From Clarkia xantiana subsp. parviflora (taxonomy: Eukaryota > Streptophyta > Magnoliopsida > Myrtales > Onagraceae): DNA of 64,000 nucleotides. The stretch is from the NCBI GenBank assembly GCA_036873135.1, contig JAPTYO010000059.1, positions 10,099,066 to 10,163,065 on the forward strand. The letters are read 5' to 3'. Position 1 is the stretch's first letter. Every line of letters begins with the position of its first letter. The notes below the pieces were generated by a model, which worked only from the letters and a program-made list of their open reading frames with translations, was not told where the DNA came from and searched no databases. Below, in pieces: positions 32,841-44,689 of this stretch. Made by a program: the position numbers and the translations under genes.

Positions 32841-33646
32841 GCCTCGCTCCGCCTTGGACGACCTCGCTCCGCCTTGGACGACCTCCTCCCCCATCACCGG
32901 TTGTCCTCGCCTCTCCGCACGTCGTCGTGGATGCTGTCCACCACTTTAAGCTCAAACTCGATTATATTTTGGCGGTACAACCCACTACCCTCCCCCATCT
33001 ACCCCTTCCAGTTGAACCCATAGTTCGTCAGAACCAACGCTCCGTTCACCACTGCGGTCGCGGTCTTATCTCATTTCCTTCTCCTTATGCAGAAACAGAG
33101 TATTTATTTGGCACCCCCGACGTGCACTAGTCCTTCGCGGATGTTCCACAGGCAGGGGCGCTCCGGTAGACTGATTTCATCTATCCCCTACCACTTAGAA
33201 ATCTCTGCACCGGTCACGCGGTTATCTTTGTTTGTTTATGGAGTTGTGTGTGTTTTAGATTTATTGTGGGTCCTGTCTGGTATCTCTTGGTGTACAGATC
33301 CTCTGTTAGGTATGTCAGTCTCGATGGAGGTTCTTTACCATCCGAAGGGCTACGCTTGTTGCCGTATCAGTTGGATCCCTCCTCTCCAAGCTACTATCCT
33401 TTGTCGGGGGGCCATCTTCACCGTTAAGCCGATCGGGTGTACTACTTTATTTACTACCAGTTGTATTTCAGTTTCTTGCTCTGCTTTATTTGATTTCATT
33501 GTTATGTTATTACCTGCTCTACTTGTTCGGGATTAGGATGTTAACCAATTCCTCCAGAGTGGGTATTTTCTAATTTATAGTATGTAATCGATCTTATTTC
33601 AATAAAGTTCGGCATTGATAAAAAAAAAAAAAACTTTGAGTAATTA

Positions 33647-34089
33647 TTCTTTTTAGGTCTTGATTAAAAAATGTAATAAATAGTACTAAGAATTATTATT
33701 CATGTTAAATATACCTATTTTTTCCGATGTAATAGTGTGTATATATAATGTATAACTATTTATTATATTGTATTTATAATATAATCAATATTATTTAAAT
33801 ATATACTTTTTAACTAATATTTTTAAATTTATATAGTAATAATAATAATATATAATGTCTAAATTATTAACGTGTTCATTGTTAAATTAATATAATTATT
33901 ATATATCATAGTTAAAATATTATTTCTTACAAATAATTGAATTGGTCAAATAATAATGGATATTAATTATATGTATAAACTCTTGTATGAATTACTGAAT
34001 TAAAAATGGTACACTTTTACGAATGCACTTTTAGGAGTCGACACTGAAGTAAATGTGCATCTTGTATTCATAAAAATTGATGATTTATT
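33647..34089. other. AT-rich spacer, no gene
   Basis: Very AT-rich DNA with TATATA and AATAATAAT runs. I see no gene or structured repeat. Confidence 0.5.
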
Positions 34090-34680
34090 TAGGGATACAA
34101 TTACGGATTAAAACACATGTATATGTTTGGTAAACTAATTATGCAGTGGAAAGGGAGTACGTACCCGTTTGCTTTCTGTAGCCCAAGAACGTCACAAGGG
34201 AGTTTACGATCTGCCGGACGGTGTCTTGCGGGAACCCTTGTTGAAAAGCAATCCACAGGTCATGGTCTCCACAAGAAAGTCTCTTCAATCCGGTTGCTGA
34301 GATGGATCTGTTTGGTAAATTGTTAACACAATTTGGCACCACCTTGAGTTGAGGTAAGGTTCGGCCGAAACTTTGATGTGCGGGATAGGGGATTTCTTCT
34401 GTCTCAACTAAAAGGGAGGAAGTGATTAACCTTAAGAAATCCCCTGACACCTCCTATTTATAAGAGGAGGTGACCAAAGCCCACCTAGAGCTTGCTCCCT
34501 ATAGTTCGGCCGAAATATGCCACTATTGGGTTGGCCCAATTTTGGGCCACACATGGCCCATGAGGATTTTGGCCTGATCAAAAATCTCTTATGTGCAATG
34601 TGCCAATTTAGACTTAACATGTTGGGTTTATATTAATTGGCTAATATTACGGCGGCCTATTTACACCAAATGCCAACTGC
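34090..34680 (-). repeat. 3' LTR of Copia element A
   Basis: It aligns with the 38714 and 46178 LTRs at key blocks: ATTATGCAGTGGAAAG, AATTTGGCACCACC, GGTTCGGCCGAA, CCCAATTTTGGGCC and ATATTACGGCGGCC. A TATA box lies on the minus strand inside a CACCTCCT/AGGAGGTG inverted repeat (34448-34472). The purine-rich GAGTGGGAGC lies just inside its right edge on the minus strand. Confidence 0.75.
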
Positions 34681-35830
34681 TCCCACTCAGCCGAAATAGG
34701 AGGGTGTCAATTAATATGTTTGTCGACCAACACATCAATATCCATTCAATGATTCAATCCAGTTTCCATATTGTTCATACGAGCTTTTCCGTGCGAGCGG
34801 CTGACACAACAGACATCGTGCTACTCATCGGTTAAGAGTGTTGTAGCGTCCGCGGAACGTTGATTCCCAACGTGATATCAACCTGTTACTTCCATGTGCC
34901 GCGTTGTACCCCTGGCCAACTTTTATTCTTCAATTGCCTAGTTTCCACAAAGGAATACTTCTCCAAGGCATCCGCACAAGTATTCACAACCTTCAACTAA
35001 TATCCGGTTGGTGACCACCTTGTGAATACAAGATTCGGAGTATGACATATATGCATGACCATCCCCATCGCTCATATCCTTAGTCAAACTCAACCGGTGC
35101 CCAAAACGTGGCCACTTGGCCTTTTTTTTTCCGGGCGCTACGCTCGTACGCCTGGGAGCGAACATAGAGCCCAACCTTGGATAAAAGTTCTGAGTGGTAA
35201 GGGAGGGTACTTTGGGTGCTCTTTCATACAGCACCAGAGATCAGTCACACGCTCAAGGTGAAGAATTTTGTGTCCTTCAAAATCTTAGAAGATTTCGCCT
35301 AACACAACCTAGAATGACCCCGTGGTCGAACATGGCACGCGTAATATGAAGTGCGCGTCGATAGTATAACCTAAATTTATTTTATTTCAAGAATGGGAAT
35401 TTCATATGCTATCGTAGATTCTCATCTAGCCTAGAATGTGGTAGTAGATGAACAGAGTTCGTCACGACGATCTGCAAAAAATTGATCATGTCGTGTTACC
35501 GCGAAACCAAATGATCGTTTTGCATAATCAAGTTTCTCTTTTGGAACACCATGGTTCTTAGCCGATTTTGATATGGCCGAGGAATCTTTTCCATCAAGAT
35601 GACCGTGCCCGTGTGACATGGCAAGTTCCACATTCGACATATTTTTTTAGGAGGTTTTACTCTCCAACGACTAGTTTATAGACCGTCCATTCAATGTAAT
35701 AAAGTTATTATGACGTCGTAAATATCATAAACTCAAATAGCAATTCTTTTATTCAAATATTATTTCAAATTCAAAAATCTTACTCTCACAATTCAAGCCT
35801 TCTAAGTCCTACGCAGTCCAAGTAGTTTTA
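34681..35830 (-). other. Conserved region between pol and 3' LTR, element A
   Basis: About 1.15 kb lying between RNase H and the LTR. It matches element B 39313-40440 in long blocks: GTTCATACGAG, CATCGTGCTACTCATC, GTGTTGTAGCG..CGCGGAAC, AACTAATATCCGGTTGGTG, ATCACACGCTC-like words and GTTTATAGACCG. Short minus-strand frames in both copies share AKN-G-K-DYA-RS, VTRHD and ADRRDEL-SS (A: 35431-35640). Whether this is coding or a structural RNA region is open. Confidence 0.6.
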
Positions 35831-36101
35831 TGTGCTTTTCGAAAACATTCTTGCGTAAGGGATTAGTTAATGGATCCGCAACCATGTTCTTCGAAGGCAT
35901 GAATTCAACTATGATCAACTTGTCCTCTACCAAACTCCTCTACTATGGTACTTCAGATTCTTGACTGGCCCTATCGTTGCTTGACTGTCAGAGTTAATGC
36001 ACAAAGGCTTACTCACGTCATCGGCGTCAAGATGGCGGTCATCAGTCTCCTTAGACAAATTACATCTTGTGCATTCTTTGTGAGAGCTACGAATTCAGAA
36101 T

Positions 36102-38304
36102 CTATAGTAGACAACCGACATAGGATTGCTTCTTGCTCATCCATGAGATGGCGGCATTAGTAAGGAGAAACACTCCTCCTGAAGTGGACTTACGATTATC
36201 TAGATCACCACCATGGTCAGCATCACTATATCCTATCAATTCTAGCTTACTTCCCTCATAGAACAGTCTGTAGTCTGCCGTACCTTTCAGATATCTCATA
36301 GTTTGTTTGACGACTTTTAAATGTTGATAATCGGGGTTCGACTGAAAACGCGCTACTAAGCCCACAGCGTAACAGATATCCGGACGAGTACATTGCATCG
36401 CGTACATCTGACTTCCTACCATACTGAGGTACTCTGCACTTCTCATCTGTTCACGCTCTGCCAGGTTCTTTGGGCCATCACGCTTCGACGGCGCACACCC
36501 ATATACAACCGGCGTCTCCACGGGTTTAGCATCATAGAGATTGAACCTTCTCAACAATTTGTTGATATAGGCTTCCTAAGAAAGACATAATCTCCTAGCA
36601 CCACGATCTCTAGAAATCTTAATGCCTAGGATGTAAGTGGCCTCGCCCATGTCCTTCATCTCAAATACAGATGCTAACCAGGACTTTGACTTCTTTAGAT
36701 AAATTACATCGTTTGCGGCAAGAAGGATGTCATCGATGTATAACGCCAAGATGAAATACTATGACCCAGAATTCTTAGTGTACGCGCATGGATCCTCGTG
36801 AAGATTAACGAATCAGTTGCCAACGATTTCCTCGTGGAACCTGCGGTACCATTGCCGGGACGATTGTTTAAGACCATAGATCAATCTTTGGAGTTTACAA
36901 ATTTTACATTCATTCCCAGGGGATAAGAAACCCTTAGGTTGCTCCATGTAGATATCTTCCTTCAAGTTTCCATGAAGAAAGGCAGTCTTAACATCCATCT
37001 GGTGATGCTCGAGATCGAGGCTACCAACCAGGCCAAAATGGCACGGACTGTGGTGTAACGCACATTCGGTGATTAAGTCTCATCAAAGTCCACTCCGTGG
37101 AGTTGGGTATATCATTTTACGACAAGTCGAGCTTTATATTGCTCAACGTTTCAATCAGCAGTGAGTTTCAATTTTAGAACCCACTTAGCCCTTATTGCTC
37201 TGCGATTAGCAGGCAAATCAACTAACGTCCAAACAGAATTGGCTTCCATAGAGGCGGTCTCTTCCTCCATTGCTTTCATCCATTCCTTTTCTTGAGGACT
37301 TTCTAAAGCTCGTTTAATCGTTACCGGTTCATCAACCAAAGTCAGGGTGAATAACTCACCATTCTCGATGAGATACTTTTGGGAGAAGTTCACTACATTT
37401 GACTACGTCTAGACTCATTATTCCTATCTTGAACTACGCTCTCATTAGGAACAATGCTCCCACTTGGAACAATGCTCCAACTAGGAACCAGGGTGTTACT
37501 GGAACCTGCTCCTACAACTTTTCTTGGACGACCTCTTGGTCTCGGGTTTCTACCACTAAGATGAATTCCACGGTCACTTGGACTAGGAACCAAGTTGGTT
37601 GTTTCAATCCCACTGTTACCAGCAGGTAGTTGAGGAATTATAGGATTCTCATCCAATCCCACTGTTACCATTCTCATTTACCATATCATTCACAGATGTT
37701 GATCCCCCAAATATCCCACTCGAAGTAAGTGGGACCTGATCATACTCGTCATGTTCAAGTTCTATTAAGACTTCATTCGTTTTGATGTCACCAAGCTTAG
37801 AAAATTTATCCTCAATAAACGAAACATCCCTGGACTCATGTTCGACCACGACACCATTTTCTTGAGCCGCCACAAACACGTATCCCTAAGAGTTTTCCGA
37901 GTATCTTATAAAGATACTCTTTAATCCTCTAGGTCCCAACTTGCAGTATCAGATGTCGTTCTGATGTGTGCATGCTGCGCAACCCCAAGGTCGCAGCCTG
38001 GCAAAATCTATATCTTTATCAGTCCACAGCTCATATGGTGTCGTGTCCACCGATTTTGTTGGAAAACGTTTACTACATGTATAACAGTCAACAACGTATC
38101 ACCCTAAAAGGAGATCGGGAGTTGAGCTTGCGACATCATGGTTCCAACCATGTCTAAGACTGTACGATTACATCGCTTCGCCACACCATTTTGTTGTGCC
38201 GTATAAGGGATCGTCTTTTGACGGACAATACCCCTTTCATTGCATAAATTGTCAAACTCATTTGAGAGGTATTCTCCATCTCTGTTAGTGAACAAGGTTT
38301 TCAC
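36102..38304 (-). pseudogene. Copia element A pol fragment (integrase end, RT, RNase H)
   Basis: In minus-strand order: the integrase end is at 38304-38104 (TNRDGEYLSNEF, PYTAQQNGVAKR). An acidic/Pro-rich linker follows at 37879-37400. RT starts at 37393 (EWMKAMEEETASMEANSVWTLVDLP) and continues at 36998-36813 (MDVKTAFLHGNL, MEQPKGF, KLQRLIYGLKQ). The active site near 36740 reads YIDDILL, where YVDD is usual. RNase H is at 36557-36102 (RPDICYAVGL, GYSDADHGGDLDNRKSTSG, SWMSKKQ). Stops and frameshifts separate the pieces. Confidence 0.85.
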
Positions 38305-38520
38305 TTTACGCTCCAGCTGATTCTCTACGAGATTGAGATAGCTTTTAAAGCACTCAATTGCCTCGGATTTACAAGTAATCAGATGAGTAACCCCATATAA
38401 GGTAAATTCATCAATGAAACTTCAAAATCATACATCTTATCCTTGAATTTGAACTTCAACTCGACGTGATCCGATTTTACTCTTGATCTATGCACTACGT
38501 GCGCGCCACTCTTGGGTGTT

Positions 38521-38713
38521 TACCCTAGGTGAAATCGTTTCGTTTCCACAATTTAATTATCACTGTTTTACATGTTCGTCGTTACGTTATCAATCATATT
38601 TATGGAGTACTAACAAATAGTTAAAACTAAATTGTTCATTTTAGTTATGGAATCGATGGGTTACTAATGGTGTTGGAGTATTTGTTCATCTTTTCATTTA
38701 TTCGACCTATGTG
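38521..38713. other. Short spacer between Copia elements A and B
   Basis: AT-rich bridge of about 190 bases with no gene. It ends with ATGTG, which may be the target duplication of element B. Confidence 0.4.
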
Positions 38714-39312
38714 TGTTAGATTATGGGGAGTAATCACTACGGAAACACTAAAACATGGTACGTCCATGAAATCGAAATTACGCAGCGAAAGAGTTACACA
38801 TACCTCAACAGTTACCGTAGTCCAAGATCCTTTGAACGAGAGAGTTCTCGTTCCTCCGGTTATGACCCGAAGAGGTTCTTGTTAGAGAAGCCCTACGTGG
38901 TACAGCTCCACAGCAAAGCCTCAGATCAATTCTTGACACGGGGACAGATCTTCGGAGAGTTGCTCGAAAGCAATTTGGCACACCCTTGGTGTAGGTATGG
39001 TTCGGCCGAACTAGTGAGGTGTGGGAGGTGGGTTTTCTCTCTAAAACACTCTTGTGAGGGAATTATGATTAACCCTAAATATTCCCTAACACCTCTTGTT
39101 TATAGGAGGAGTAAAGTGGACAAAAGTCAACTTTACCCCTCACTAATGTTTTGGCCGGCCTATGTATTGGGGAGGCCCAATTTTGGGCCTCCCATGTCAA
39201 TTGGGATTTGGGTCTAGCCCAATTACCCTAATGTGATATTTACCCAAGTTCATTAGGTAAGCTATACATATTATGGGCTACCAATTACGGCGCCCATCAC
39301 CATATGCTTAAA
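38714..39312 (-). repeat. 3' LTR of Copia element B
   Basis: 599 bp, nearly collinear with 46178-46773. It contains the palindrome GTTCGGCCGAAC (39000-39011) and, on the minus strand, a TATAAAC box near 39099-39105. Its transcription-start side reads TTTAAGCATATGG, while the partner LTR has TGCAAGCATATGG, so the usual TG has been lost here. Confidence 0.9.
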
Positions 39313-40440
39313 GCTCCCACTCGCCGGAATGGGAGGATGCCTGTTAATGTATTGTTGTCAAATCCGCATCAACATTTCTCCCATTTGATCTGCTCCGTGC
39401 TTCCGAATAGTTCATACGAGGTTTGTCGTGCGACCGACGGATACGACGGGCATCGTGCTACTCATCTGTTAGGAGTGTTGTAGCGCCCGCGGAACATTGA
39501 TTCCCTTTTCTCCAATCAACCTGTTATAAATAACATTTATACATATTTTACCGCGTTGTATCCTAGGTCAACTGTTAATTCTCCATTTGCCTAGTTTCCA
39601 CATAGGAACACTTCTCCAAGGCATCCGTACAAGTATTCACAACCTTCAACTAATATCCGGTTGGTGGCCACCTAGTGAATACAAGAGTCGGTGAATTACA
39701 GGTGAACTTGACCATCCTCATCGCTCATACTCTTAGTCAAACCCAACTGGTTTCCAAAGACGTGGTCACTGGAACTTTGTTCAGCACTACGCTCGTACGC
39801 CGGGAAGCGAGCATTGAGCCTGACCTTAGGTATGAGTTCTGAGTCCATGAGGATACTTTGGGTGCCTCTTCTTAAGGCTCCCGGGATCAATCACACGCTC
39901 GAGGTGAAGAAGTTTGCGCCTGCCAGAATCACGAGGATTCTTTTCCTACCGCAACCGAGTTGTGACCCCGTGGTCGTACATGGCACGGGTAGTATGAAGC
40001 ACGCGTTGATAGCATACATGAACCTTTTGGGTCAACAGGAATGGGATATGTCAATCATGCTATCACATTTTTTCATTTGTCCCAGACTGTGGATTTGTGA
40101 CGAACGGAGTTCATCACGGCGATCTGCAGGACGAAGATCATGTCGAGTTACTTCGACAATAGATAATCGTTCTGCGTAATCAGGTTTATCCCCCTGATTC
40201 TTAGCCAGCCTTGCATAGTAGAGGCCTCCCTCCACCGCAAGACGACCGTACCTGGTGACTAGGTAAGGCCCACATTCGACATAGTTTGGCAGAGGATTGC
40301 GTCCTCCTACGACTCAGTTTATAGACCGTAAATTTGATGTAATCAAAACATTATGACGTCGATTGATCATAAACTCAGTTGCAATTCTTTCGCTTACAAA
40401 ATGTAACTTTCTAATATCAAAATGTTATCACAGATACATG
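39313..40440 (-). other. Conserved region between pol and 3' LTR, element B
   Basis: The counterpart of 34681-35830, about 1.1 kb, with long matching blocks. Minus-strand frame 40235-40032 contains LAKNQGDKPDYAERL, VTRHD and ADRRDELRSS, similar to the frame in element A. No known domain is recognised. Confidence 0.6.
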
Positions 40441-40472
40441 TCATTTCTAAACCCTACGCAATCCAAGCAGTT

Positions 40473-42620
40473 TTACATGTTTTCGAATATATCCCTACGC
40501 AGTGGTTTAATTAATGGGTCCTCGATCATATTATCAGTGGACAAGTATTCCATAGTGATTATATTATCTTGTACCATCGATTTAGCATAGAAATATTTCA
40601 CATCAATGTGTTTGGTCCTACTATTATACTTCGGATTCTTAACTGCCGCAATAGCTGCCTGACTATCGGAGAACACCTTTACAGGTTTACTTCTGATGTC
40701 ACCACCAAGCAACGCAGTAAGAAGCCTTTTCAGCCAGACTGCTTCCTGTGCATTTTTAGAGAGAGCAACGAATTCTGATTCCATTGTTGACAGCGCGACA
40801 CATGTTTGCTTCTTGCTTGTCCATGAAATGGAGGCATTAGCAGGAGAAATACTCAACTTGTGGTGGACTTACGATCATCCGGATCGCCACTATGGTCGGC
40901 GTCACTGTAACCGGTCAATTCTAACTTCCCACCCTCATAGCACAGAGCATTGTCGGCAGTACCTTTCAGATAACGAATTATTCGTTTTACAGACTTTAAA
41001 TGTTGATAGCCAGGATCTTATTGGAAACGTGCTACTAAGCCCACAACATAACAGATATCTGGACGGGTGCATTGCGTGGCGTACATCAAACTACCAACCA
41101 TGCTTAAATATTATGCACCCTTCATCTGTTCACGCTCCGCCAGGTTCTTGGGGCCGTCATGTTTAGATAGTGCACACCCAAATACCACCGACGTATCCAC
41201 GGGTTTGACATCCTGTAATCTAAACCTTTTCAACAATTTGTTGATATAGGCTTCCTGAGATAGACATAGTTTTCGGGCAGTCCGATCTCTAGCAATTTTA
41301 ATGCCCAAGATATACGTGGCCTCTCCCATGTCTTTCATCTCAAATACAGATGCTAACCAGGACTTTGACTTGTTCATGAAACTCACATCGTTTGCAGCAA
41401 TGAGTATGTCGTCCACGTATAAGGTTAAGATGACATACTTAGACCCGGAGGTCTTATAATACACGCACGGATCCTCGTGAAGATCACGAATCCGTTTCCT
41501 ACGATTTCATCGTGGAATCTGCGGTACCATTGCCGAGACGACTATTTAAGACCGTATATGGACCTTTGGAGTTTACAAACTTTACGTTCGTTACCAGGAG
41601 TAATAAAACCCTCCGGTTGCTCCATGTAGATCTCTTCCTCCAGGTTTCCGTGGAGGAAATCGGTCTTAACATCCATTTGGTAAAGCTCAAGATCGAGACT
41701 TGCGACCAAGGCCAGAATGGCCTGTATTGTGGTGTAATGCACAATTGGTGAGTATGTTTCGTCAAAGTCCACTACGTTAAGTTGGGTATATCCTTTCGCA
41801 ACAAGTCGAGCTTTGTATCGCTCGACCTTCCTATCAGCGGTGAGTTTCAATTTGAGAACCACTTGGCTCCTATGGATCTGCGTCCAATAGGTAAATCAAC
41901 TAAAGACCATACCGAATTGGCTTTCATTGATGAGATTTCCTCCTCCATTGCATTCCTCCATTCCTTTGCCTGAGGTCCTTCCAACGCTTCTTGAACTGTT
42001 ACAGGTTCGTCAACAGATGTTAGGGTGAAGATTTCTCCTCTTTCGATGAGATACTTCTTAGGAGAAGTTTTATGCCTTTGACTACGTCTAGGCTGGTTGT
42101 TCCCATCTTGACTTTGAACATTACTCCCACTCAGAATAATTCTTATGATCAGAGCATCACTCTCACTGGGAACAAGTGCAGTGCTCGAACCTTTTCCAAC
42201 AACCTTCCCTGGTCGGCCTCTTGGTCTCGGGATCCTATCTCCGAGATTAATTTCTTGATCACTAGGACCTGGAACCAAGTTGGTCGGTGCACTCCCACTG
42301 GAAACAATGGGTAGCATCGGTGGTTGTGGTATTGGTCCGGCAACATGATTATCACGTTCAACTTGATTCGTCTCCGCAGCAACAGTGATTGTGGTAGGGT
42401 TTATTCCTCTCAATGGATTTACAATGAAAATTTTCCCATTCTCATTGACCATGTCATTCACTTGAGTTGCTGGTTCAAATCTCCCACTCGAAGCAAGTGG
42501 GACCTGATCATCAATGTTATCCTGCTCTAGTCCAATCAATGCCTCATCTGTTTTGATATCTCCAAGCGTTGGAAATTCGTCCTCAAGAAAAGTCACGTCT
42601 CTGGATTCATGTTCGACCAC
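40473..42620 (-). pseudogene. Copia element B RT and RNase H
   Basis: Reads 42620 to 40473. A long linker with LGDRIPRPRGRPGKVVG leads to RT at about 42000 (EWRNAMEEEISSMKANSVWSLVDLPIGRRSIGAKW). It continues at 41862-41542 (YKARLVAKGYTQ, DFDETYSPIV, LYQMDVKTDFLHGNL). The active site YVDDILIA is at about 41420, followed by KDMGEATYILGIKI. RNase H ends at 40473 with SISWTSKKQTCVALSTMESEFVAL, FSDSQAAI and TKHIDVKYFY. A few stops and frame changes interrupt it. Confidence 0.88.
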
Positions 42621-43042
42621 GCCACTGTTTTCCTGAGCTGATACAAATACGTAACCCTTAGACTTCTCCGAATATCTAATAAAGATCTATTTAGTTCTCT
42701 GGGTCATAACTTGCTGAAACGGCTATCAGTCGTATGTGTATAGGCAGCGCAACCCCAAGGTCGCAATCTTGTGAGATTTAACTCTCTACCATGCCATAGC
42801 TCATAAGGCGTTGTGTCTACCGCTCTGGTTGGGACAAGGTTTACTATACGAGTGGCAGTCAATAACGCATCACTCCAATAGGAGATATGTAATTGTGCCT
42901 ACGACATCATGGTTCTGACCATGTCCAGGAGAGTTCGATTAATACGTTCAGCCACACCATTCTGCTGTGGTGTGTTGGGGATTTTCGTTTGACGGGCTAT
43001 CCCTATTTCTTTGCACAACTTATCAAACGCATTAGTGAGATA

Positions 43043-44683
43043 TTATCCACCTCTATCAGTGCGTAATGTTTTCACCTTTCGCTCCTGTTGATACTCCACG
43101 AGGTTTAGAAAGTTTCTAAAACAATATATTGCCTCTGATTTACGAGTAATCAAATGAGTAAACCCGTAACGGGTATAGTCGTCAATGAAAGTTACGAAGT
43201 ATCGTTTCCCATTCCTAGCGGTTACACTCATTGGTCCACAGACGTCGGAGTGAATCAACTGCAATGGATACTCGGCTCGTTGAGCTTCTCCAAATGGTTT
43301 GCGGGTGGATTTCCCAGCTAGACAATCATGGCAAGTGAGTTTAGTCACATTGCTGGTACCAGGCAAAATCTCTCTTCGGGCTAATGAATGGACCTTATCA
43401 TAGCTTATGTGTCCCAGCCTCGCATGCCATCCGGCTGCATCAGTCTCTGCTTCCCTGGAGGATAATGCATACATTCTATTCGTATTTATGCTACCATTCA
43501 GATCCATGATGAAGAGGCCAAAAGAGGAATAGGCATGCCCAAAGAAGAGATTGCCTTTATTAATACGAACAAAGTTCTTCTCAAATGATAAAGTATAATT
43601 ATTATTCATAAGAGCGAAAACAGAAACAACATTTCTACGGATTCTAGGAGCAAACAGGACATTCTCAAGTAGTATGGTCCTGCCATTGTGCATAGACAAT
43701 TTGCAGTTCCCTACTCTTATGACTTCAACTTGTGAGTTGTCGCCAATGTATATCCTCTTAGAATCCTTTGGCAATCGTCTAAACATGGCGAATAGTCCTT
43801 TGTCGTTGGCTATGTGGTCTGTCGCACCTGAGTCAAGAATCCAAGAAGGATTTGAGTTAGTTAACATGACAGTTGTGGAAACAAGAGCTTCCATTTCATA
43901 ACAAATGTCGCGTACCTTTTCAGGATGCGATTTGCTGGACCCTGTGCCTTTTCCTATTCGGCGTGGACTGGAGTTCGCGCGAACTATCTTTGATTTTAGT
44001 CGGAGATTGCCAGGTTTAGGTTTTGTCAATGTTTTATTGTCGACAGCCTTTTGTTTCTTTCCTTTGTTCATCCTCTTCCTCTTTCCTTGCCCAGCTTGTC
44101 CCGGTACTGGTTTCAGTCGAGCTTGTTCCATCTCGATGAATTTCAGCACCGATGCAAGATCCAAGACAGAACCACTGGCAGTCAGTAAAGCCTTGGCTGC
44201 TCTCCAAGACTTCGGGAGTGCCCCGATGATGGCCTGAATTTTATCCCATTCACCCACCAGACCTTCTTGCTCCAGTGGTTTCAAAGTACTAAGGAGATCA
44301 TATACCTTTTCCAGTACACTCTTGTTGTAGTTGTTAAAGATTTCTTCCAAGGCAAGTATGAGTGGGTGCAGGATTGCTGCCATGCCGTTTCCGTATTTCA
44401 GGAAGAGGGCATCCCAAATGTCCTTTGCAATCGGAACATTCTCATACTCGTTATGGAATTCCTGAGAGATCTCAGACAGCAGAATCTCCTTAGATTTCTT
44501 GTCATCTTGCTCCCATTTAAAATGGGCATATGCTAGGTCCTTAGTTAGACCAGCTGCTAGGTAGCTCATGGATCTCTGAATATGACATGTAAGGTCATTG
44601 TCCTCCAACAGTGCACTGACGCGCTTTCTCCACGAGTCATAGTTTGTCTTATTTAAAAGCTCATCAGCACAAGATGTAGTCAT
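43043..44683 (-). CDS. Copia element B Gag-protease-integrase open frame
   Basis: 546 residues without interruption. Gag (about residues 1-190) begins TTSCADELLNKTNYDSWRKR. A very basic linker follows (GKRKRMNKGKKQK), but the CCHC knuckle expected there is missing. Protease is intact (WILDSGATDHIA). The integrase HHCC finger follows (WHARLGHIS, CHDCLAGK), then the core with IHSDVCGPM and LRTDRGG. The frame stops at TAA exactly where Copia integrases have the Glu codon of TDRGGEY. The next codons read YLTNAFDKLCKEIGIARQ in the same frame, so one nonsense change ended a longer polyprotein. Confidence 0.9.
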   Translation of the reverse strand: MTTSCADELLNKTNYDSWRKRVSALLEDNDLTCHIQRSMSYLAAGLTKDLAYAHFKWEQDDKKSKEILLSEISQEFHNEYENVPIAKDIWDALFLKYGNGMAAILHPLILALEEIFNNYNKSVLEKVYDLLSTLKPLEQEGLVGEWDKIQAIIGALPKSWRAAKALLTASGSVLDLASVLKFIEMEQARLKPVPGQAGQGKRKRMNKGKKQKAVDNKTLTKPKPGNLRLKSKIVRANSSPRRIGKGTGSSKSHPEKVRDICYEMEALVSTTVMLTNSNPSWILDSGATDHIANDKGLFAMFRRLPKDSKRIYIGDNSQVEVIRVGNCKLSMHNGRTILLENVLFAPRIRRNVVSVFALMNNNYTLSFEKNFVRINKGNLFFGHAYSSFGLFIMDLNGSINTNRMYALSSREAETDAAGWHARLGHISYDKVHSLARREILPGTSNVTKLTCHDCLAGKSTRKPFGEAQRAEYPLQLIHSDVCGPMSVTARNGKRYFVTFIDDYTRYGFTHLITRKSEAIYCFRNFLNLVEYQQERKVKTLRTDRGG

Positions 44684-44689
44684 ATAAGG

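Larger units (their letters stand above)
31370..33634 (+). mobile_element. Poly(A)-tailed LINE-derived retroposon with 12-bp target duplication
   Basis: The element is flanked by identical TTTGAGTAATTA at 31358-31369 and 33635-33646. It ends with AATAAAG (33601) and a run of about 14 A (33620-33633), so it entered by target-primed reverse transcription. The start resembles the tail of a LINE ORF1 after its zinc knuckle (IWMLVLLEG), followed by a Pro-rich frame. Near the end is a T-rich 3' UTR-like sequence. There is no reverse transcriptase, so ORF2 is deleted. It hosts a hAT-type element (31893-32600) and a minisatellite. Minus the hAT element it is about 1.56 kb. Confidence 0.8.
34090..38520 (-). 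mobile_element. Truncated Copia element A
   Basis: A 3' LTR (about 34090-34680) is followed on the minus strand by a conserved non-coding region, RNase H, RT and part of integrase. It then ends near 38520 without Gag, protease or a 5' LTR. Its layout and protein fragments match element B next door, so the two are related subfamilies in the same orientation. The 5' half was lost by deletion. The left border is approximate. Confidence 0.8.

Noticed and set aside
32556..33536. Arg/Cys/His-rich proteins coded by the minisatellite region
   Set aside because: Open frames occur on both strands and follow the 20-bp repeat; no domain or codon pattern supports them.
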